DNA from: Massilia sp. 9096
Lineage (GTDB): Bacteria; Pseudomonadota; Gammaproteobacteria; Burkholderiales; Burkholderiaceae_D
Reading direction: 5' to 3'
Length of the DNA stretch: 64,000 nt
Assembly: GCF_000745265.1 (NCBI RefSeq)
Contig: NZ_JQNN01000001.1
Location: forward strand, 2,604,001-2,668,000
Below are positions 1 through 7,882 of this stretch, in pieces. Below the pieces are notes generated by a model, which saw nothing but the letters and a program-made list of their open reading frames with translations, was not told the DNA's origin and did not search any database. Every line of letters starts with the position of its first letter. The stretch's first letter is position 1. Position numbers and translations under genes: made by a program.

Positions 1-1049
1 CCTTGTGTGGCATAACAATACTCGAATAGCAAGATGTCTTCGGTGCCGTCGCCCGTAAAGTCTGCGCGGGCAACTTCGATCAACTGCTGGCCCATTCCGT
101 CGGGCTCCTCAACGCGAAACATGTTCTGACGTATTCGTTTGACCACTAATGTTCCATCATCCACTTTGCTTTGATACGTAGCGTCCGGTTCAGCGGCCTT
201 TTCAAGTTCCCCGACACAGGGAAACATCGAAAAAGGTAACAGGTCCAGGTCCATTATGCTTACTCTTGGTTGAGAGATAAAACTCTGCGAAGGCGTCTTT
301 GCAGCCTGAAGCGACTTTAGAAGGCCGCATTGATGCTCAAACCACGTCGACATTTTAATGTCGAAGGTCGAGTACGCGGAATAACCATCATTGATTGCGT
401 CGTCGTACTCCCTGCAAGTGCGTACATCCCGCGTTTCATCTACTTCATTGGTCAAGGTTACGCCGTCAATGTGATCGTTATCTCCCAAGCGAATAGGACG
501 ATTGCGAAGTGCTTCAATCTCAGCCTTAGCGATGAATCGCACCTCAGTCATGTCCGCGAACTGCATACTCTCGACGAGTTCAAATATCTGCTCTGGCTGG
601 TCTAAGTGCTCCTCCAATATCTTTGAGACTTCCTCCGCTGACAGGTCCCCCCTCTCCAGACACTGCTGAAGTAAGATAATCGCTTTGCCACGAATTTTTC
701 GCTTTTCCAGTAAAACTAGATGGGCTTTGATTTCTTTGACTTTGCTTGACGCAATACCTAGAAAAAAGTGCGTGCGTGCCTCGTCAAGAATGAGGGAGCC
801 CTTCTGCAGATTCGGGCCGGGGGAACATGGCAAAAGGTTGCCATACCCGAAGATGTCGAAATCGTCGACCAGGTTAAAGTCTCGTTTTATCTTCGCAAAC
901 TCGGTGGGATCGTTAGCCAAGGATTCAGCAATAACATGATCTATGTGAAAGCTACTGATGTCTAGGAACTCGCGAGTGTACGCACACTTTTTTTCATGGG
1001 CGAGCCAAATAGCCTCTCGCTGGGCTGCACTAAATTTTTGGGTCGACAT
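1..1049 (-). CDS. HNH endonuclease-like protein, C-terminus beyond left edge
   Basis: A reading frame open to the left edge gives 349 visible codons, starting at the ATG at 1049. Residues 22-83 carry an HNH-nuclease pattern: a Cys in KCAYT (22), HIDH at 35-38, GNLLPC at 70-75 and an Asn/Lys pair near 80-83, which should form a beta-beta-alpha-metal site that nicks or cuts nucleic acid. The second zinc-type cysteine pair common in HNH proteins is not obvious. Residues 100-265 are charged and mostly helical with no domain I recognise. From about 266 the chain becomes strand-rich and contains DFTGDGTEDI, a calcium-loop-like turn. An internal ATG at 254 is in frame, so a second shorter product is possible. 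The gene is less GC-rich than the chromosome and is the last one of the repeat-separated block. HNH proteins in such regions are often defence or mobile-element nucleases; that role is inferred here. Confidence 0.7.
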   Translation of the reverse strand, partial: MSTQKFSAAQREAIWLAHEKKCAYTREFLDISSFHIDHVIAESLANDPTEFAKIKRDFNLVDDFDIFGYGNLLPCSPGPNLQKGSLILDEARTHFFLGIASSKVKEIKAHLVLLEKRKIRGKAIILLQQCLERGDLSAEEVSKILEEHLDQPEQIFELVESMQFADMTEVRFIAKAEIEALRNRPIRLGDNDHIDGVTLTNEVDETRDVRTCREYDDAINDGYSAYSTFDIKMSTWFEHQCGLLKSLQAAKTPSQSFISQPRVSIMDLDLLPFSMFPCVGELEKAAEPDATYQSKVDDGTLVVKRIRQNMFRVEEPDGMGQQLIEVARADFTGDGTEDILLFEYCYATQ

Positions 1050-1137
1050 CTGGTTTGGTACCTATCTGGAAGGTGATCGCGCACCACGGAGCGGTCAAGT
1101 CCGTATAAATAACATAAAAAATTGCGGCCGCCACGCA

Positions 1138-1243
1138 ACGTCGGCTCTTGGCCGAACCCGGCCGTTCAGCTCAGGATAGCAGGTTGCCATCCAGGAAAAG
1201 TCACGAACCGTCACGACCGGCAGCAACCGACCCGAAGCGGACG
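1138..1243 (-). repeat. Array repeat R1 (structured ~105-bp element)
   Basis: This is the first of five related elements. Its outer arms are CGTCGGCTCTTGGCC on the left and GACCCGAAGCGGACG on the right, forming an imperfect inverted repeat. The core contains AGCAGGTTGCC and a direct GTCAC duplication (GTCACGAACCGTCAC). It belongs to the same subfamily as R3. It lies 17 nt beyond the stop codon of the 70-residue gene at 1261. No T-run follows, so it is not a simple rho-independent terminator. Confidence 0.75.
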
Positions 1244-1260
1244 TAGCACAGATGCCCAAT

Positions 1261-1473
1261 TTAGGGCTTGAACGGATCGATCCAGCCGGGTCGAAGTCCT
1301 GCCTCGTATTCTTTGCGTACGAAGGCGAGTGATTCTTCACATCCCATTTCTGCCTCGATAGCGCCTACGCAGCCCCAGCAATCTCCGCCGCAATTGCCTG
1401 AAAGCTGATCTTCTGGGTTGTCGAGTAAACGTCCGCAGATCAGGCAGTATTCCTGCTTTTTGCTGTTCGTCAT
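1261..1473 (-). CDS. Small cysteine-rich protein, possible metal-binding module
   Basis: The product has 70 residues from the ATG at 1473; a GTG at 1479 adds two residues and has GAGGAA just upstream. It contains CLICG and CGGDCWGC, five cysteines in pairs typical of a zinc-ribbon or similar metal-bound knot, then a short helix and a Trp-Pro-rich tail. There is no signal peptide, so it is probably cytosolic. I recall similar small uncharacterised proteins scattered in proteobacterial accessory regions but cannot assign a function. It sits alone between repeats R2 and R1. Only about 16 bp separate its start from R2, which leaves no room for a private promoter, so it is probably transcribed from upstream through the repeat. 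Confidence 0.65.
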   Translation of the reverse strand: MTNSKKQEYCLICGRLLDNPEDQLSGNCGGDCWGCVGAIEAEMGCEESLAFVRKEYEAGLRPGWIDPFKP

Positions 1474-1489
1474 AGGCACGATTCCTCAA

Positions 1490-1549
1490 CGTTCGGTCTT
1501 GGCCGGTAGCAGACCTATAGCTACGTCCGCTACCGACCCGAAGCGGACC
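1490..1549 (-). repeat. Array repeat R2 (60-bp short form)
   Basis: This is a shortened copy consisting essentially of the two outer arms (GGTCTTGGCCGGTAGCAGACC and GTCCGCTACCGACCCGAAG) joined by about 8 nt. The ~45-bp core with AGCAGGTTGCC is missing. The arms pair well (GGTAGC with GCTACC). It lies 18 nt past the stop codon of the DUF2750 gene. Its existence shows that the arms, not the core, are the minimal conserved unit. Confidence 0.7.
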
Positions 1550-1567
1550 TTGCTGAAGAGTGCAAAC

Positions 1568-1921
1568 TCAGCGAACGGCCGCTTCGACGTTCGCCTTTAG
1601 TTCTGATGGCAACAGGTCAAATCCTGACGCACGTACTCCCACCCAGTTGACGCCGACGAGAAGGTCATCACGTTCAAGCCCCGGTAACCATCGCTCGCAA
1701 AAGCTATCCCAATCAATTGCAACGGGTTTAAAACCAGTAAATTGTGGAGCTATCGAAATTAGGTGAAGTGCTCGGGACTCCGATGACCAAAATGGCATAG
1801 CCCTCTTGCCATCTGTGCCAACCGGAGCTGGAAATCCATTTCCATCCTTAACGGCCCATACCGTTCTCGTCTGCGCGACCTCCGTGCAAAACGCTGCCAG
1901 CTGAATTGCTGATGTGCTCAT
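1568..1921 (-). CDS. DUF2750 family protein
   Basis: The product has 117 residues. I start it at ATG 1921 (MSTSAIQLAAFC) because relatives begin at this point and a GGTGGG stretch lies just upstream; an ATG at 1933 would add four residues. The segment with KDGNGFPAPVGTDGKRAMPF and FWSSESRA is characteristic of DUF2750, a small soluble family of unknown function in which an N-terminal helix is followed by a conserved FPAP...MPFWS core. No catalytic residues are known. It lies between R3 and R2 as a single-gene unit. DUF2750 proteins occur sporadically, often near secretion-system effectors and in accessory islands. An immunity-like role is only a guess. Confidence 0.75.
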   Translation of the reverse strand: MSTSAIQLAAFCTEVAQTRTVWAVKDGNGFPAPVGTDGKRAMPFWSSESRALHLISIAPQFTGFKPVAIDWDSFCERWLPGLERDDLLVGVNWVGVRASGFDLLPSELKANVEAAVR

Positions 1922-1948
1922 CGTCCCACCCATTGCTCAATCTCGTTA

Positions 1949-2053
1949 CGTCCGCTCCTGGCCGATCTCAGCCGTTCGGGTGAGCATATCAGGTTGCCTA
2001 AGCGGAAAAGTCACGAACGGTCACGACTGGCTGGAACCGACCCTTAGCGGTCG
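1949..2053 (-). repeat. Array repeat R3 (structured ~105-bp element)
   Basis: The arms are CGTCCGCTCCTGGCCGA and CCGACCCTTAGCGGTCG. The core has ATCAGGTTGCC and GTCACGAACGGTCAC, nearly the same as R1. The right arm overlaps the last codons of the 170-residue gene, whose TAA lies at 2044-2046 inside the element. The repeat therefore supplies that gene's stop codon and its final residues. Confidence 0.75.
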
Positions 2054-2556
2054 TAGGACCATTCCAAGAACTCGTCAACAGTGTTCGGTGTGGTCAGTTC
2101 CAGCAACGCCTCTGCAAGCTCGTGTTGACCCTTTGCAGCGGCAATAGCGGACAAGGCACAGGCCGTAAAAGCAGTGCTCCACTGCTTTCCTGCAGCACTT
2201 GCCGTCAGTGCGGGAATGCGCTTTAACGCATCTAAGTAACTTGCTGCCAGCTCATCGGGAACGTCGACGCTATTCTTGTGTCGGCAGATTTCGATCCAGG
2301 CAGGGAAGTGAAAATACACATCGGTCACACGTTCTGGCGAGCTAGCAATGGCCTCGATAACGTGTGGAACCGCTGCGAACGAAGCTGAGTACACGTCGCC
2401 TTGATGAGCAAGGGCGCTCCATAGGCTGAACCACGGTTCGGAATGACCGTTATCGTCGGGTAAGGACGACAGCTGCCGAAGAAGCTCAGGAATCTTCGCA
2501 GCGCTGCCGTACGCATCGCGCAGCTCACCCCACCGTGGGCTACTCAGTTCCAGCAT
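2044..2556 (-). CDS. Helical repeat protein of unknown function
   Basis: The product has 170 residues. I start it at ATG 2556 (MLELSSPRW) because AAAAGGACAAGGG stands just before it; a start at 2583 would add nine residues. The chain is almost all helix, with FAAVPHVIEAI, WIEICRHK and an Ala-rich helix near 120-150. It resembles the HEAT-like small proteins found as orphan or immunity-type genes, but no catalytic motif is visible and there is no signal peptide. Its last residues (LEWSYDR) and stop are encoded by the edge of repeat R3. It is a single-gene unit between R4 and R3 with about 40 bp of upstream space. Confidence 0.65.
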   Translation of the reverse strand: MLELSSPRWGELRDAYGSAAKIPELLRQLSSLPDDNGHSEPWFSLWSALAHQGDVYSASFAAVPHVIEAIASSPERVTDVYFHFPAWIEICRHKNSVDVPDELAASYLDALKRIPALTASAAGKQWSTAFTACALSAIAAAKGQHELAEALLELTTPNTVDEFLEWSYDR

Positions 2557-2598
2557 CCCTTGTCCTTTTATCGTGTGCTGCACAGCCTACTTCATCAA

Positions 2599-2702
2599 CG
2601 ACCGCTTTTGGCCGGTAGCAGCCGGTCGACCCAGCATAGCAGGTTGCCGAGCTGACAAACTCTCGGACTGTCACGGTGGGCCGCTACCGACCCAAAGCGG
2701 AC
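2599..2702 (-). repeat. Array repeat R4 (structured ~105-bp element)
   Basis: The arms are CGACCGCTTTTGGCCGGTAG and CTACCGACCCAAAGCGGAC. The core has AGCATAGCAGGTTGCC followed by an inner hairpin CCGAG-CTGACAAACT-CTCGG. It lies 7 nt past the stop codon of the DUF6968 gene. The arm positions GGTAGC/GCTACC pair here and are replaced by GACAGC/GCTGTC in R5, a compensatory double change. Confidence 0.75.
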
Positions 2703-2709
2703 TATTCGC

Positions 2710-3045
2710 TCAGCTAAATTTGGCTGCTCCAAAGAAAGCAGCATGCGAGGACCAGCCCCAAGCGCTACGGTCGACTGGATAAACAAGATGCGCGTTGTCC
2801 TCAAGCATATGACCGAGCCTGTTCCCGATCAGTCGCATAGCAATAGACAACGTCTGAAACGATCCTTCACCTACGATGTCTGGATAACGCCCATCAACAC
2901 CCTCTAGGCACGCTGGGCATGCCCATGTTTGATCGTCAACCACATATGGCGCACCAATCTTCGCTTCAATCATCACCTCGGACCCGTCCGAGCGGAGCCA
3001 TAGAATGGACAGCGTGGCGATAAACACCGGCGTTTCTGTACGCAT
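2710..3045 (-). CDS. DUF6968-like protein
   Basis: The product has 111 residues. The ATG at 3045 (MRTETPVFI) is preceded by TAAGGAAC at a good distance. An upstream in-frame start at 3141 would lie inside repeat R5 and is rejected. The order of short strands (SILWLRSDG, MIEAKIGAPY), a CPAC pair around residues 48-51 and the closing helix RLIGNRLGHML fits the DUF6968 type of small cytosolic protein, which has no known activity. It sits between R5 and R4 in the same orientation as its neighbours. The assignment to this family is from memory of its pattern, not from a search. Confidence 0.6.
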   Translation of the reverse strand: MRTETPVFIATLSILWLRSDGSEVMIEAKIGAPYVVDDQTWACPACLEGVDGRYPDIVGEGSFQTLSIAMRLIGNRLGHMLEDNAHLVYPVDRSAWGWSSHAAFFGAAKFS

Positions 3046-3081
3046 TGCGTTCCTTACGTGACATGTGAGGCGAGCAGCATT

Positions 3082-3185
3082 CGTCCGCTCCTGGCCGACA
3101 GCAGACGGTCGAGCCAGCATAGCAGGTTGCCGATCTGACAAACTCTCCGACTATCACTACAGACCGCTGTCGACCCGAATCGGAC
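3082..3185 (-). repeat. Array repeat R5 (structured ~105-bp element)
   Basis: The arms are CGTCCGCTCCTGGCCGACAG and CTGTCGACCCGAATCGGAC. The core has AGCATAGCAGGTTGCC and CTGACAAACTCTC, matching R4. It lies 22 nt past the stop codon of the 74-residue membrane protein. It is the most upstream copy in the direction of transcription of the array. Confidence 0.75.
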
Positions 3186-3207
3186 CTGGACGCCGCAGCA
3201 AGCCACG

Positions 3208-3432
3208 TCACCTGTTTCGCCCAAACATGCCGTACCAAAATTCGTCGCCGAGCTTCAGCGCTAGACAGCCGCATACCAGCATCGTTGCAGCCCATATGCC
3301 GATCCCGGCGTCGAACGACACGATGCGCCATTTGGCGACGAAATAATGCCCAGCAAAGAAGCCGAGCAAGACCCCACTGCCGAAACGGGTCACCTTCTCC
3401 ATCGTATTAATCTTTGATTTGACACTGTCCAT
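3208..3432 (-). CDS. Small two-helix membrane protein
   Basis: The product has 74 residues with two hydrophobic segments, roughly 17-33 (FGSGVLLGFFAGHYFVA) and 42-60 (GIGIWAATMLVCGCLAL), joined by a short loop and ending in a basic tail GMFGRNR. It is probably a small inner-membrane protein. The ATG at 3432 has AAAGG almost touching it. The ATG at 3402 (MEKVTRF) is an alternative that keeps both membrane helices. I do not recognise a family. It is the first gene of the repeat-separated block in the direction of transcription, so any array promoter should lie upstream, between about 3433 and 3660. Confidence 0.55.
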   Translation of the reverse strand: MDSVKSKINTMEKVTRFGSGVLLGFFAGHYFVAKWRIVSFDAGIGIWAATMLVCGCLALKLGDEFWYGMFGRNR

Positions 3433-3665
3433 CCTTTGCGCATGAACCTGGTATCACTGACCGACCTGTCGGCGATTCAAGCCGTACAACACTTGACAGC
3501 ATAGATGTGTAACATCGAATCAGTTTTTGAATCGACTTGAGCGACATTTACTTTTAACCGCTGAGCCCATTGCAACTCAGCACCGAAACGAAGTGTGTCA
3601 TCGTTTAGTCTTATTTTACAACCAGGAAATTTTACTCTGGTTAAACGCTTTAACTTGAGGACTCT

Positions 3666-4385
3666 ATGAATATCGGAATCATCGGCGCCGGCCACATCGG
3701 CAGCGCCCTTGCAACACGACTGACCAGCCTGGGACACTCGGTGTATATCGCCAATTCGCGCGGGCCAGACACATTAAAGGACGTGGCACAACAAACCGGT
3801 GCGCAGGCTGTGACTGCCCAAGAGGCTGCCCGTCATGGAGACATTCTTGTAGTCACTATTCCGCTCAAAAACATTCCCGAGCTTCCGAAGGACATGTTTG
3901 CAGGCGTCGCTGCCAATGTGCCTGTCATTGACACGAGCAACTATTACCCAATCATCCGCGACGGCCAAATCCCGGAGCTGGAAGCCGGCGACCTCACCGA
4001 AAGCGAATGGGTTCAGCAACACTTGGGTCGTCCGGTAGTGAAGGTGTTCAACAACATTTATGCTGACCATCTTCGAACCAAGGGACTGGCTAAAGGCACG
4101 GCCGGCCGTATTGCCCTGCCGGTCGCTGGCGACGACGCCGAAGCCAAGCAAAAAGTGATGGCGCTCGTCGAGGAGTTGGGCTTTGACGCCGTCGACAACG
4201 GCAGCCTTCACGAGTCTTGGCGGCAGCAGCCGGGTACACCTTCGTACGGCGCCGATTTGCCCGCCGACAAACTACGCGAGCTTTTCATTCAACTCGGACC
4301 CAAACGTACCGAAGCTCAGCATGCCGAGTACCTGGCCAACCACGCAAAGCTGCAACGTGAAATGGCCGAAAAGGGCGCAACCTGA
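3666..4385 (+). CDS. NADPH-dependent F420 reductase-like oxidoreductase
   Basis: The product has 239 residues starting MNIGIIGAGHIGSALA, with GAGG upstream of the ATG. It has the N-terminal Rossmann fold with GxGxxG at residues 7-12 and the NSRGP loop after strand 2 that binds the NADP 2'-phosphate. It belongs to the F420-dependent NADP oxidoreductase-like family (Pfam NADP_F420). Most bacteria with such genes lack F420, and the protein probably acts as a soluble NADPH-linked reductase with an unknown substrate. The length is normal. It stands alone between the accessory array and pnp, reading toward pnp, with a shared terminator at 4495-4532. Confidence 0.85.
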   Translation: MNIGIIGAGHIGSALATRLTSLGHSVYIANSRGPDTLKDVAQQTGAQAVTAQEAARHGDILVVTIPLKNIPELPKDMFAGVAANVPVIDTSNYYPIIRDGQIPELEAGDLTESEWVQQHLGRPVVKVFNNIYADHLRTKGLAKGTAGRIALPVAGDDAEAKQKVMALVEELGFDAVDNGSLHESWRQQPGTPSYGADLPADKLRELFIQLGPKRTEAQHAEYLANHAKLQREMAEKGAT

Positions 4386-4494
4386 ACGACTTGGTTTGAA
4401 CAGATATTGATGAGGAATGTGCTCGGTCGGTAGGCCGCCAAGTCGACCGACCGCACACGACAGGCTCGACGTTGAGTTGACATCGTCGTGTCCA

Positions 4495-4532
4495 ACAAAA
4501 AACCGCCAGGCTCACGCACTGGCGGTTTTTTA
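4495..4532. terminator. Bidirectional rho-independent terminator
   Basis: AAAAAACCGCCAG, a 9-nt loop, then CTGGCGGTTTTTT. The stem is perfect and carries A-tract and T-tract on opposite sides, so it works in both directions. It ends the convergent oxidoreductase gene (plus) and pnp (minus). Confidence 0.92.
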
Positions 4533-4577
4533 ATCAAGCTCGCGCACGCTCACGCGCGCGCGATGCTCGCGCAGCGA

Positions 4578-6680
4578 TTACTGCGCCGCCGCTTCCACCG
4601 GATCCGCAGCCTTCATCGACAGCTTCAGGCGGCCGCGCTCGTCGGTCTCGAGGACCTTCACGCGCACTTGCTGGCCTTCCTTCAGGTAGTCCGACACGGC
4701 GTTGACGCGCTCGTTGGCGATCTGGCTGATGTGCAGCAGGCCGTCCTTGCCCGGCATGACTTGCACGATGGCGCCGAAGTCCAGCAGCTTCAGGACGGTG
4801 CCGTCGTAGGTCTTGCCGACTTCAACCGACGCGGTCAGCTCTTCGATGCGGCGCTTGGCTTCCTGGCCGGCGGCGGCGTCGACCGACGCGATGGTCACGA
4901 TGCCTTCGTCGGTGATGTCGATCTGGGTGCCGGTCTCTTCGGTCAGCGCGCGGATGACGGCGCCGCCCTTGCCGATCACGTCACGGATCTTTTCCGGGTT
5001 GATCTTGATGGTGATCAGGCGCGGTGCGAAGTCCGACAGCTCGGTCTTCACGGTCGGCACGGCCTTCTGCATTTCGCCCAGGATGTGCTGGCGCGCTTCC
5101 TTGGCTTGCGCCAGCGCGACCTGCATGATTTCCTTGGTGATGCCCTGGATCTTGATGTCCATCTGCAGGGCGGTGATGCCGGCGGTGGTACCGGCCACCT
5201 TGAAGTCCATGTCGCCCAGGTGGTCTTCGTCGCCCAGGATGTCGGTCAGGACTGCGAACTTGCCGCCTTCCTTGATCAGGCCCATGGCGATGCCGGCCAC
5301 GTGCGCCTTCATCGGCACGCCGGCGTCCATCAGCGCCAGGCAGCCGCCGCAGACCGAGGCCATCGACGAGGAACCGTTCGACTCGGTGATTTCCGAGACC
5401 AGGCGCACCGAGTAGCTGAACTCTTCCGGCGACGGCAGCGCGGCGACCAGCGCGCGCTTGGCCAGGCGGCCGTGGCCGATTTCGCGGCGCTTCGGCGTGC
5501 CCACGCGGCCGGTTTCACCGGTGGCGAACGGCGGCATGTTGTAGTGCATCATGAAGTCGTCGGTGTACTCGCCCATCAGCGCGTCGATCTTCTGGCTGTC
5601 GCGGCCGGTGCCCAGGGTGGCGATGACCAGCGCCTGGGTTTCGCCGCGGGTGAACAGGGCCGAGCCGTGGGTACGCGGCAGGACGCTGGTACGGATCGAG
5701 ATCGGACGCACGGTGCGGGTGTCGCGGCCGTCGATGCGCGGCTCGCCATCGAGGATCTGCGAACGGACGATCTTGGCTTCCATGTCGAACAGGATGTTGC
5801 CGACCTCGGCGGCGTCGGCCTCGACGCCCTGCGCCTGCAGCGCGGCCATTACTTCGCCGGACAGCGACTTCAGCTTCTGCTGGCGCGCCGATTTCTCGCG
5901 GGTCTGGTAGGCGTCGCGCACCTTGGCTTCGGCCAGCTGCGCCACTTGCGCGATCAGCGCCTCGTTCTTGGCCGGCGCGGTCCACTCGACTTCCGGCTTG
6001 CCGCCCTCTTCCACCAGCGCGTGGATGGCGTCGATCACGGCCTTCATCTGCTCGTGGCCGTAGACGACCGCACCCAGCATGACTTCTTCCGACAGCTGCT
6101 GAGCTTCGGATTCGACCATCAGCACGGCGTGCTCGGTACCGGCGACGACCAGGTCCATCTGGGTGGTCTTGAGCTGGGTGGTGGTCGGATTCAGGATGTA
6201 CTGGCCGTTGGCGTAGCCGACGCGGGCGGCGCCGATCGGGCCGTTGAACGGGATGCCGGCCACGCACAGGGCGGCCGAGGCGCCGATCATCGACGGGATG
6301 TCCGGATCGATTTCCGGGTTCACCGACAGCACGTGGATGATGACCTGGACTTCATTCAGGTAGCCTTCCGGGAACAGCGGGCGGATCGGACGGTCGATCA
6401 GGCGCGAGGTCAGGGTTTCTTTTTCGGAGGGACGGCCTTCGCGCTTGAAGAAGCCGCCCGGGATCTTGCCGGCAGCGTACGACTTCTCGATGTAGTCGAC
6501 GGTCAGCGGGAAGAAGTCCTGGCCCGGCTTGGCGTCCTTCTTGGCGACCACGGTGGCCAGGACCACGGTGTCTTCGACCGACACCAGGACGGCGCCGGAG
6601 GCCTGGCGCGCGATCTCGCCGGTTTCCAGGGTCACGGTGTGCTGGCCGTACTGGAAGGTTTTGGTAACTTTGTTAAACAT
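4578..6680 (-). CDS. pnp: Polyribonucleotide nucleotidyltransferase (PNPase)
   Basis: The product has 700 residues and is full length. It catalyses 3'-to-5' phosphorolysis of RNA as a homotrimer and takes part in mRNA decay and RNA quality control. Domains in order are a first RNase PH core (about 15-145), a helical linker, a second RNase PH core (about 325-460), a KH domain with VIGKGG (about 555-615) and an S1 domain starting [11 protein letters not shown] (about 620-690). The catalytic acidic segment GDMDFKVAG is present. It lies directly downstream of rpsO in the same orientation, the classical rpsO-pnp arrangement, with about 200 bp between them. That gap holds the rpsO terminator and, in relatives, the PNPase autoregulation site. 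Confidence 0.98.
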   Translation of the reverse strand: MFNKVTKTFQYGQHTVTLETGEIARQASGAVLVSVEDTVVLATVVAKKDAKPGQDFFPLTVDYIEKSYAAGKIPGGFFKREGRPSEKETLTSRLIDRPIRPLFPEGYLNEVQVIIHVLSVNPEIDPDIPSMIGASAALCVAGIPFNGPIGAARVGYANGQYILNPTTTQLKTTQMDLVVAGTEHAVLMVESEAQQLSEEVMLGAVVYGHEQMKAVIDAIHALVEEGGKPEVEWTAPAKNEALIAQVAQLAEAKVRDAYQTREKSARQQKLKSLSGEVMAALQAQGVEADAAEVGNILFDMEAKIVRSQILDGEPRIDGRDTRTVRPISIRTSVLPRTHGSALFTRGETQALVIATLGTGRDSQKIDALMGEYTDDFMMHYNMPPFATGETGRVGTPKRREIGHGRLAKRALVAALPSPEEFSYSVRLVSEITESNGSSSMASVCGGCLALMDAGVPMKAHVAGIAMGLIKEGGKFAVLTDILGDEDHLGDMDFKVAGTTAGITALQMDIKIQGITKEIMQVALAQAKEARQHILGEMQKAVPTVKTELSDFAPRLITIKINPEKIRDVIGKGGAVIRALTEETGTQIDITDEGIVTIASVDAAAGQEAKRRIEELTASVEVGKTYDGTVLKLLDFGAIVQVMPGKDGLLHISQIANERVNAVSDYLKEGQQVRVKVLETDERGRLKLSMKAADPVEAAAQ

Positions 6681-6811
6681 GGGATGTCCCTTTCTATTTG
6701 CCGACAGGTTTTCAGGAGCTGTCGTTCACCTCATTACGGACGCCCGCTAGGCGCGGCCGCCTTGCTGCACACTACAGCAATATTGCCAAAAAGCAAAAAC
6801 CGCAGATACAA

Positions 6812-6850
6812 AAAATGCCCGCGGCAGTCTGACTGACGCAGGCATTTCGT
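6812..6850 (-). terminator. Terminator or processing hairpin between rpsO and pnp
   Basis: Read on the minus strand, AAATGCCTGCG pairs with CGCGGGCATTT across a loop and is followed by a run of six T. It lies just after the rpsO stop codon. In enterobacteria the corresponding position is a leaky terminator before pnp, so partial read-through is likely. Confidence 0.8.
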
Positions 6851-6884
6851 GTTTTACGCGGACTGGCGCAATGCCCAGATCTGC

Positions 6885-7154
6885 TTACTTACGCAGGCCG
6901 AGCTTGGCGATCAGGTCGCGGTAGCGGTTCAGGTCCTTGCGCTTCAGGTAAGCCAGCAGGCTCTTGCGGCGGTTGACCATCATGATCAGGCCGCGACGCG
7001 AGTGGTGGTCCTTCTGGTGTTCCTTGAAGTGGCCGTTCAGCTCGTTGATGCGTGCGGTCAGCAGTGCAACTTGCACTTCCGGCGAACCGGTGTCTTTGTC
7101 GCCACGTGCGTTGTCCGCGATGATCGCGGCTTTGTTGATGTTTTCTACGGTCAT
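6885..7154 (-). CDS. rpsO: 30S ribosomal protein S15
   Basis: The product has 89 residues, the usual length, beginning [13 protein letters not shown]15 binds the central domain of 16S rRNA early in small-subunit assembly. The helix-turn pattern with [11 protein letters not shown] and the C-terminal [13 protein letters not shown] are typical. I chose ATG 7154 because AAAGGC lies in place upstream and the family begins there; a longer frame to 7442 is only read-through into the leader. A promoter is visible at 7244-7272. Known S15 proteins repress their own translation by binding the leader, but I cannot identify the pseudoknot here. Confidence 0.98.
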   Translation of the reverse strand: MTVENINKAAIIADNARGDKDTGSPEVQVALLTARINELNGHFKEHQKDHHSRRGLIMMVNRRKSLLAYLKRKDLNRYRDLIAKLGLRK

Positions 7155-7243
7155 GATATTGCCTTTCACATGCGGTGCAAGAGTCGGAACCCAACGCACC
7201 GTGAGTTGTTGAAAAACCTGACTTCGATAAGTCAAGACGGGCA

Positions 7244-7272
7244 AGTATAGGGGAAAACGCGTGGCGGAGCCA
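7244..7272 (-). promoter_or_regulatory. Probable sigma-70 promoter of rpsO-pnp
   Basis: On the minus strand, TGGCTC (-35, weak) is separated by exactly 17 bp from TATACT (-10). It lies about 90 bp upstream of the rpsO start, leaving a leader long enough for autoregulation. Confidence 0.6.
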
Positions 7273-7341
7273 GTCTTTCCTGGGCTTGGGCTAAAATTCA
7301 CGGACGCGCCGATGTCGATTTGGCACGCCTCAAGGAACCCG

Positions 7342-7848
7342 ATGAACAAACTGAACAAGAAAACCACGCTGGCGGCGCTCGCCCTGGCCACGACCCTATT
7401 GTCCGGCTGCGCCAGCTGGCGCGCGGCGCCGGTCGGCGCCACGCTGGATCAGGTGACCGCACGCTACGGCAAGCCCGACGCCGTCTATCCCGATCCGGCC
7501 GGTGGCCAGATGCTCGAATACCGCGGCCAGCCGATGGGCCAGTTCCAGCACATGGCGAAGATGAGCGCCGACGGCCACCTGGTCTCGTACGAACAGGTGC
7601 TGACCACCCAGAACTTCGAGCGCATCCAGGTCGCGCAATGGAACAAGGACGACGTGCTGCGCAACTTCGGCCGCCCGGCCGAGATCGGGCCCGATCGCGC
7701 CACCGGTTTCGAGGTCTGGTCATACAGGTACAAACAGGACGGCCTGTGGAATTCGTTCTTCAACGTCTACCTGAACGGGCGTGGCGAAGTCGCGCGCACC
7801 GGCAATTCGCCCGACCCGGTGCTGGACGACCGCTTCAAGGGTCCGTGA
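7342..7848 (+). CDS. Lipoprotein, first of a tandem paralogous pair
   Basis: The product has 168 residues. The ATG at 7342 has AAGGA upstream. A type II signal peptide ends in the lipobox LLSGC, with the lipidated Cys at residue 23, so the protein is probably anchored in the outer membrane and periplasmic. The mature part has a fold containing [24 protein letters not shown] and EVWSYRYK. It resembles the small periplasmic SmpA/BamE-like proteins, in which a short GxP-type strand motif recurs twice (RYGKPDAVY and FGRPAEI), but I do not assign it to BamE. It is followed after 34 bp by a paralogue with the same motifs; the two are probably co-transcribed. Confidence 0.8.
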   Translation: MNKLNKKTTLAALALATTLLSGCASWRAAPVGATLDQVTARYGKPDAVYPDPAGGQMLEYRGQPMGQFQHMAKMSADGHLVSYEQVLTTQNFERIQVAQWNKDDVLRNFGRPAEIGPDRATGFEVWSYRYKQDGLWNSFFNVYLNGRGEVARTGNSPDPVLDDRFKGP

Positions 7849-7882
7849 GTCCGCACCCGCACCAGAACAAGGAGAAGTCCCG

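Noticed and set aside
330..965. Plus-strand small frames across the left end
   Set aside because: The minus strand carries one continuous open frame with an HNH motif, so these are shadows.
2710..3141. Longer start of the DUF6968 gene at 3141
   Set aside because: The extra 32 residues would be coded by repeat R5; ATG 3045 has a good ribosome site.
1138..3185. R1-R5 as a CRISPR array
   Set aside because: Repeats are ~105 bp, degenerate and several hundred bp apart with genes between; no spacer regularity and no cas gene.
1138..3185. R1-R5 as canonical attC sites
   Set aside because: GTTRRRY/RYYYAAC core ends are not seen in consistent places; kept only as an integron-like hypothesis.
3477..3737. 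86-codon minus-strand frame upstream of the NADP oxidoreductase
   Set aside because: Overlaps the start of a well-supported gene, with no motif and no ribosome site; the region looks like a promoter.
4488..6836. Very long open frame (782 codons) on the plus strand
   Set aside because: It is the mirror frame of pnp. High GC leaves the antisense frame open; the product is Asp/His/Arg-rich with no domain.
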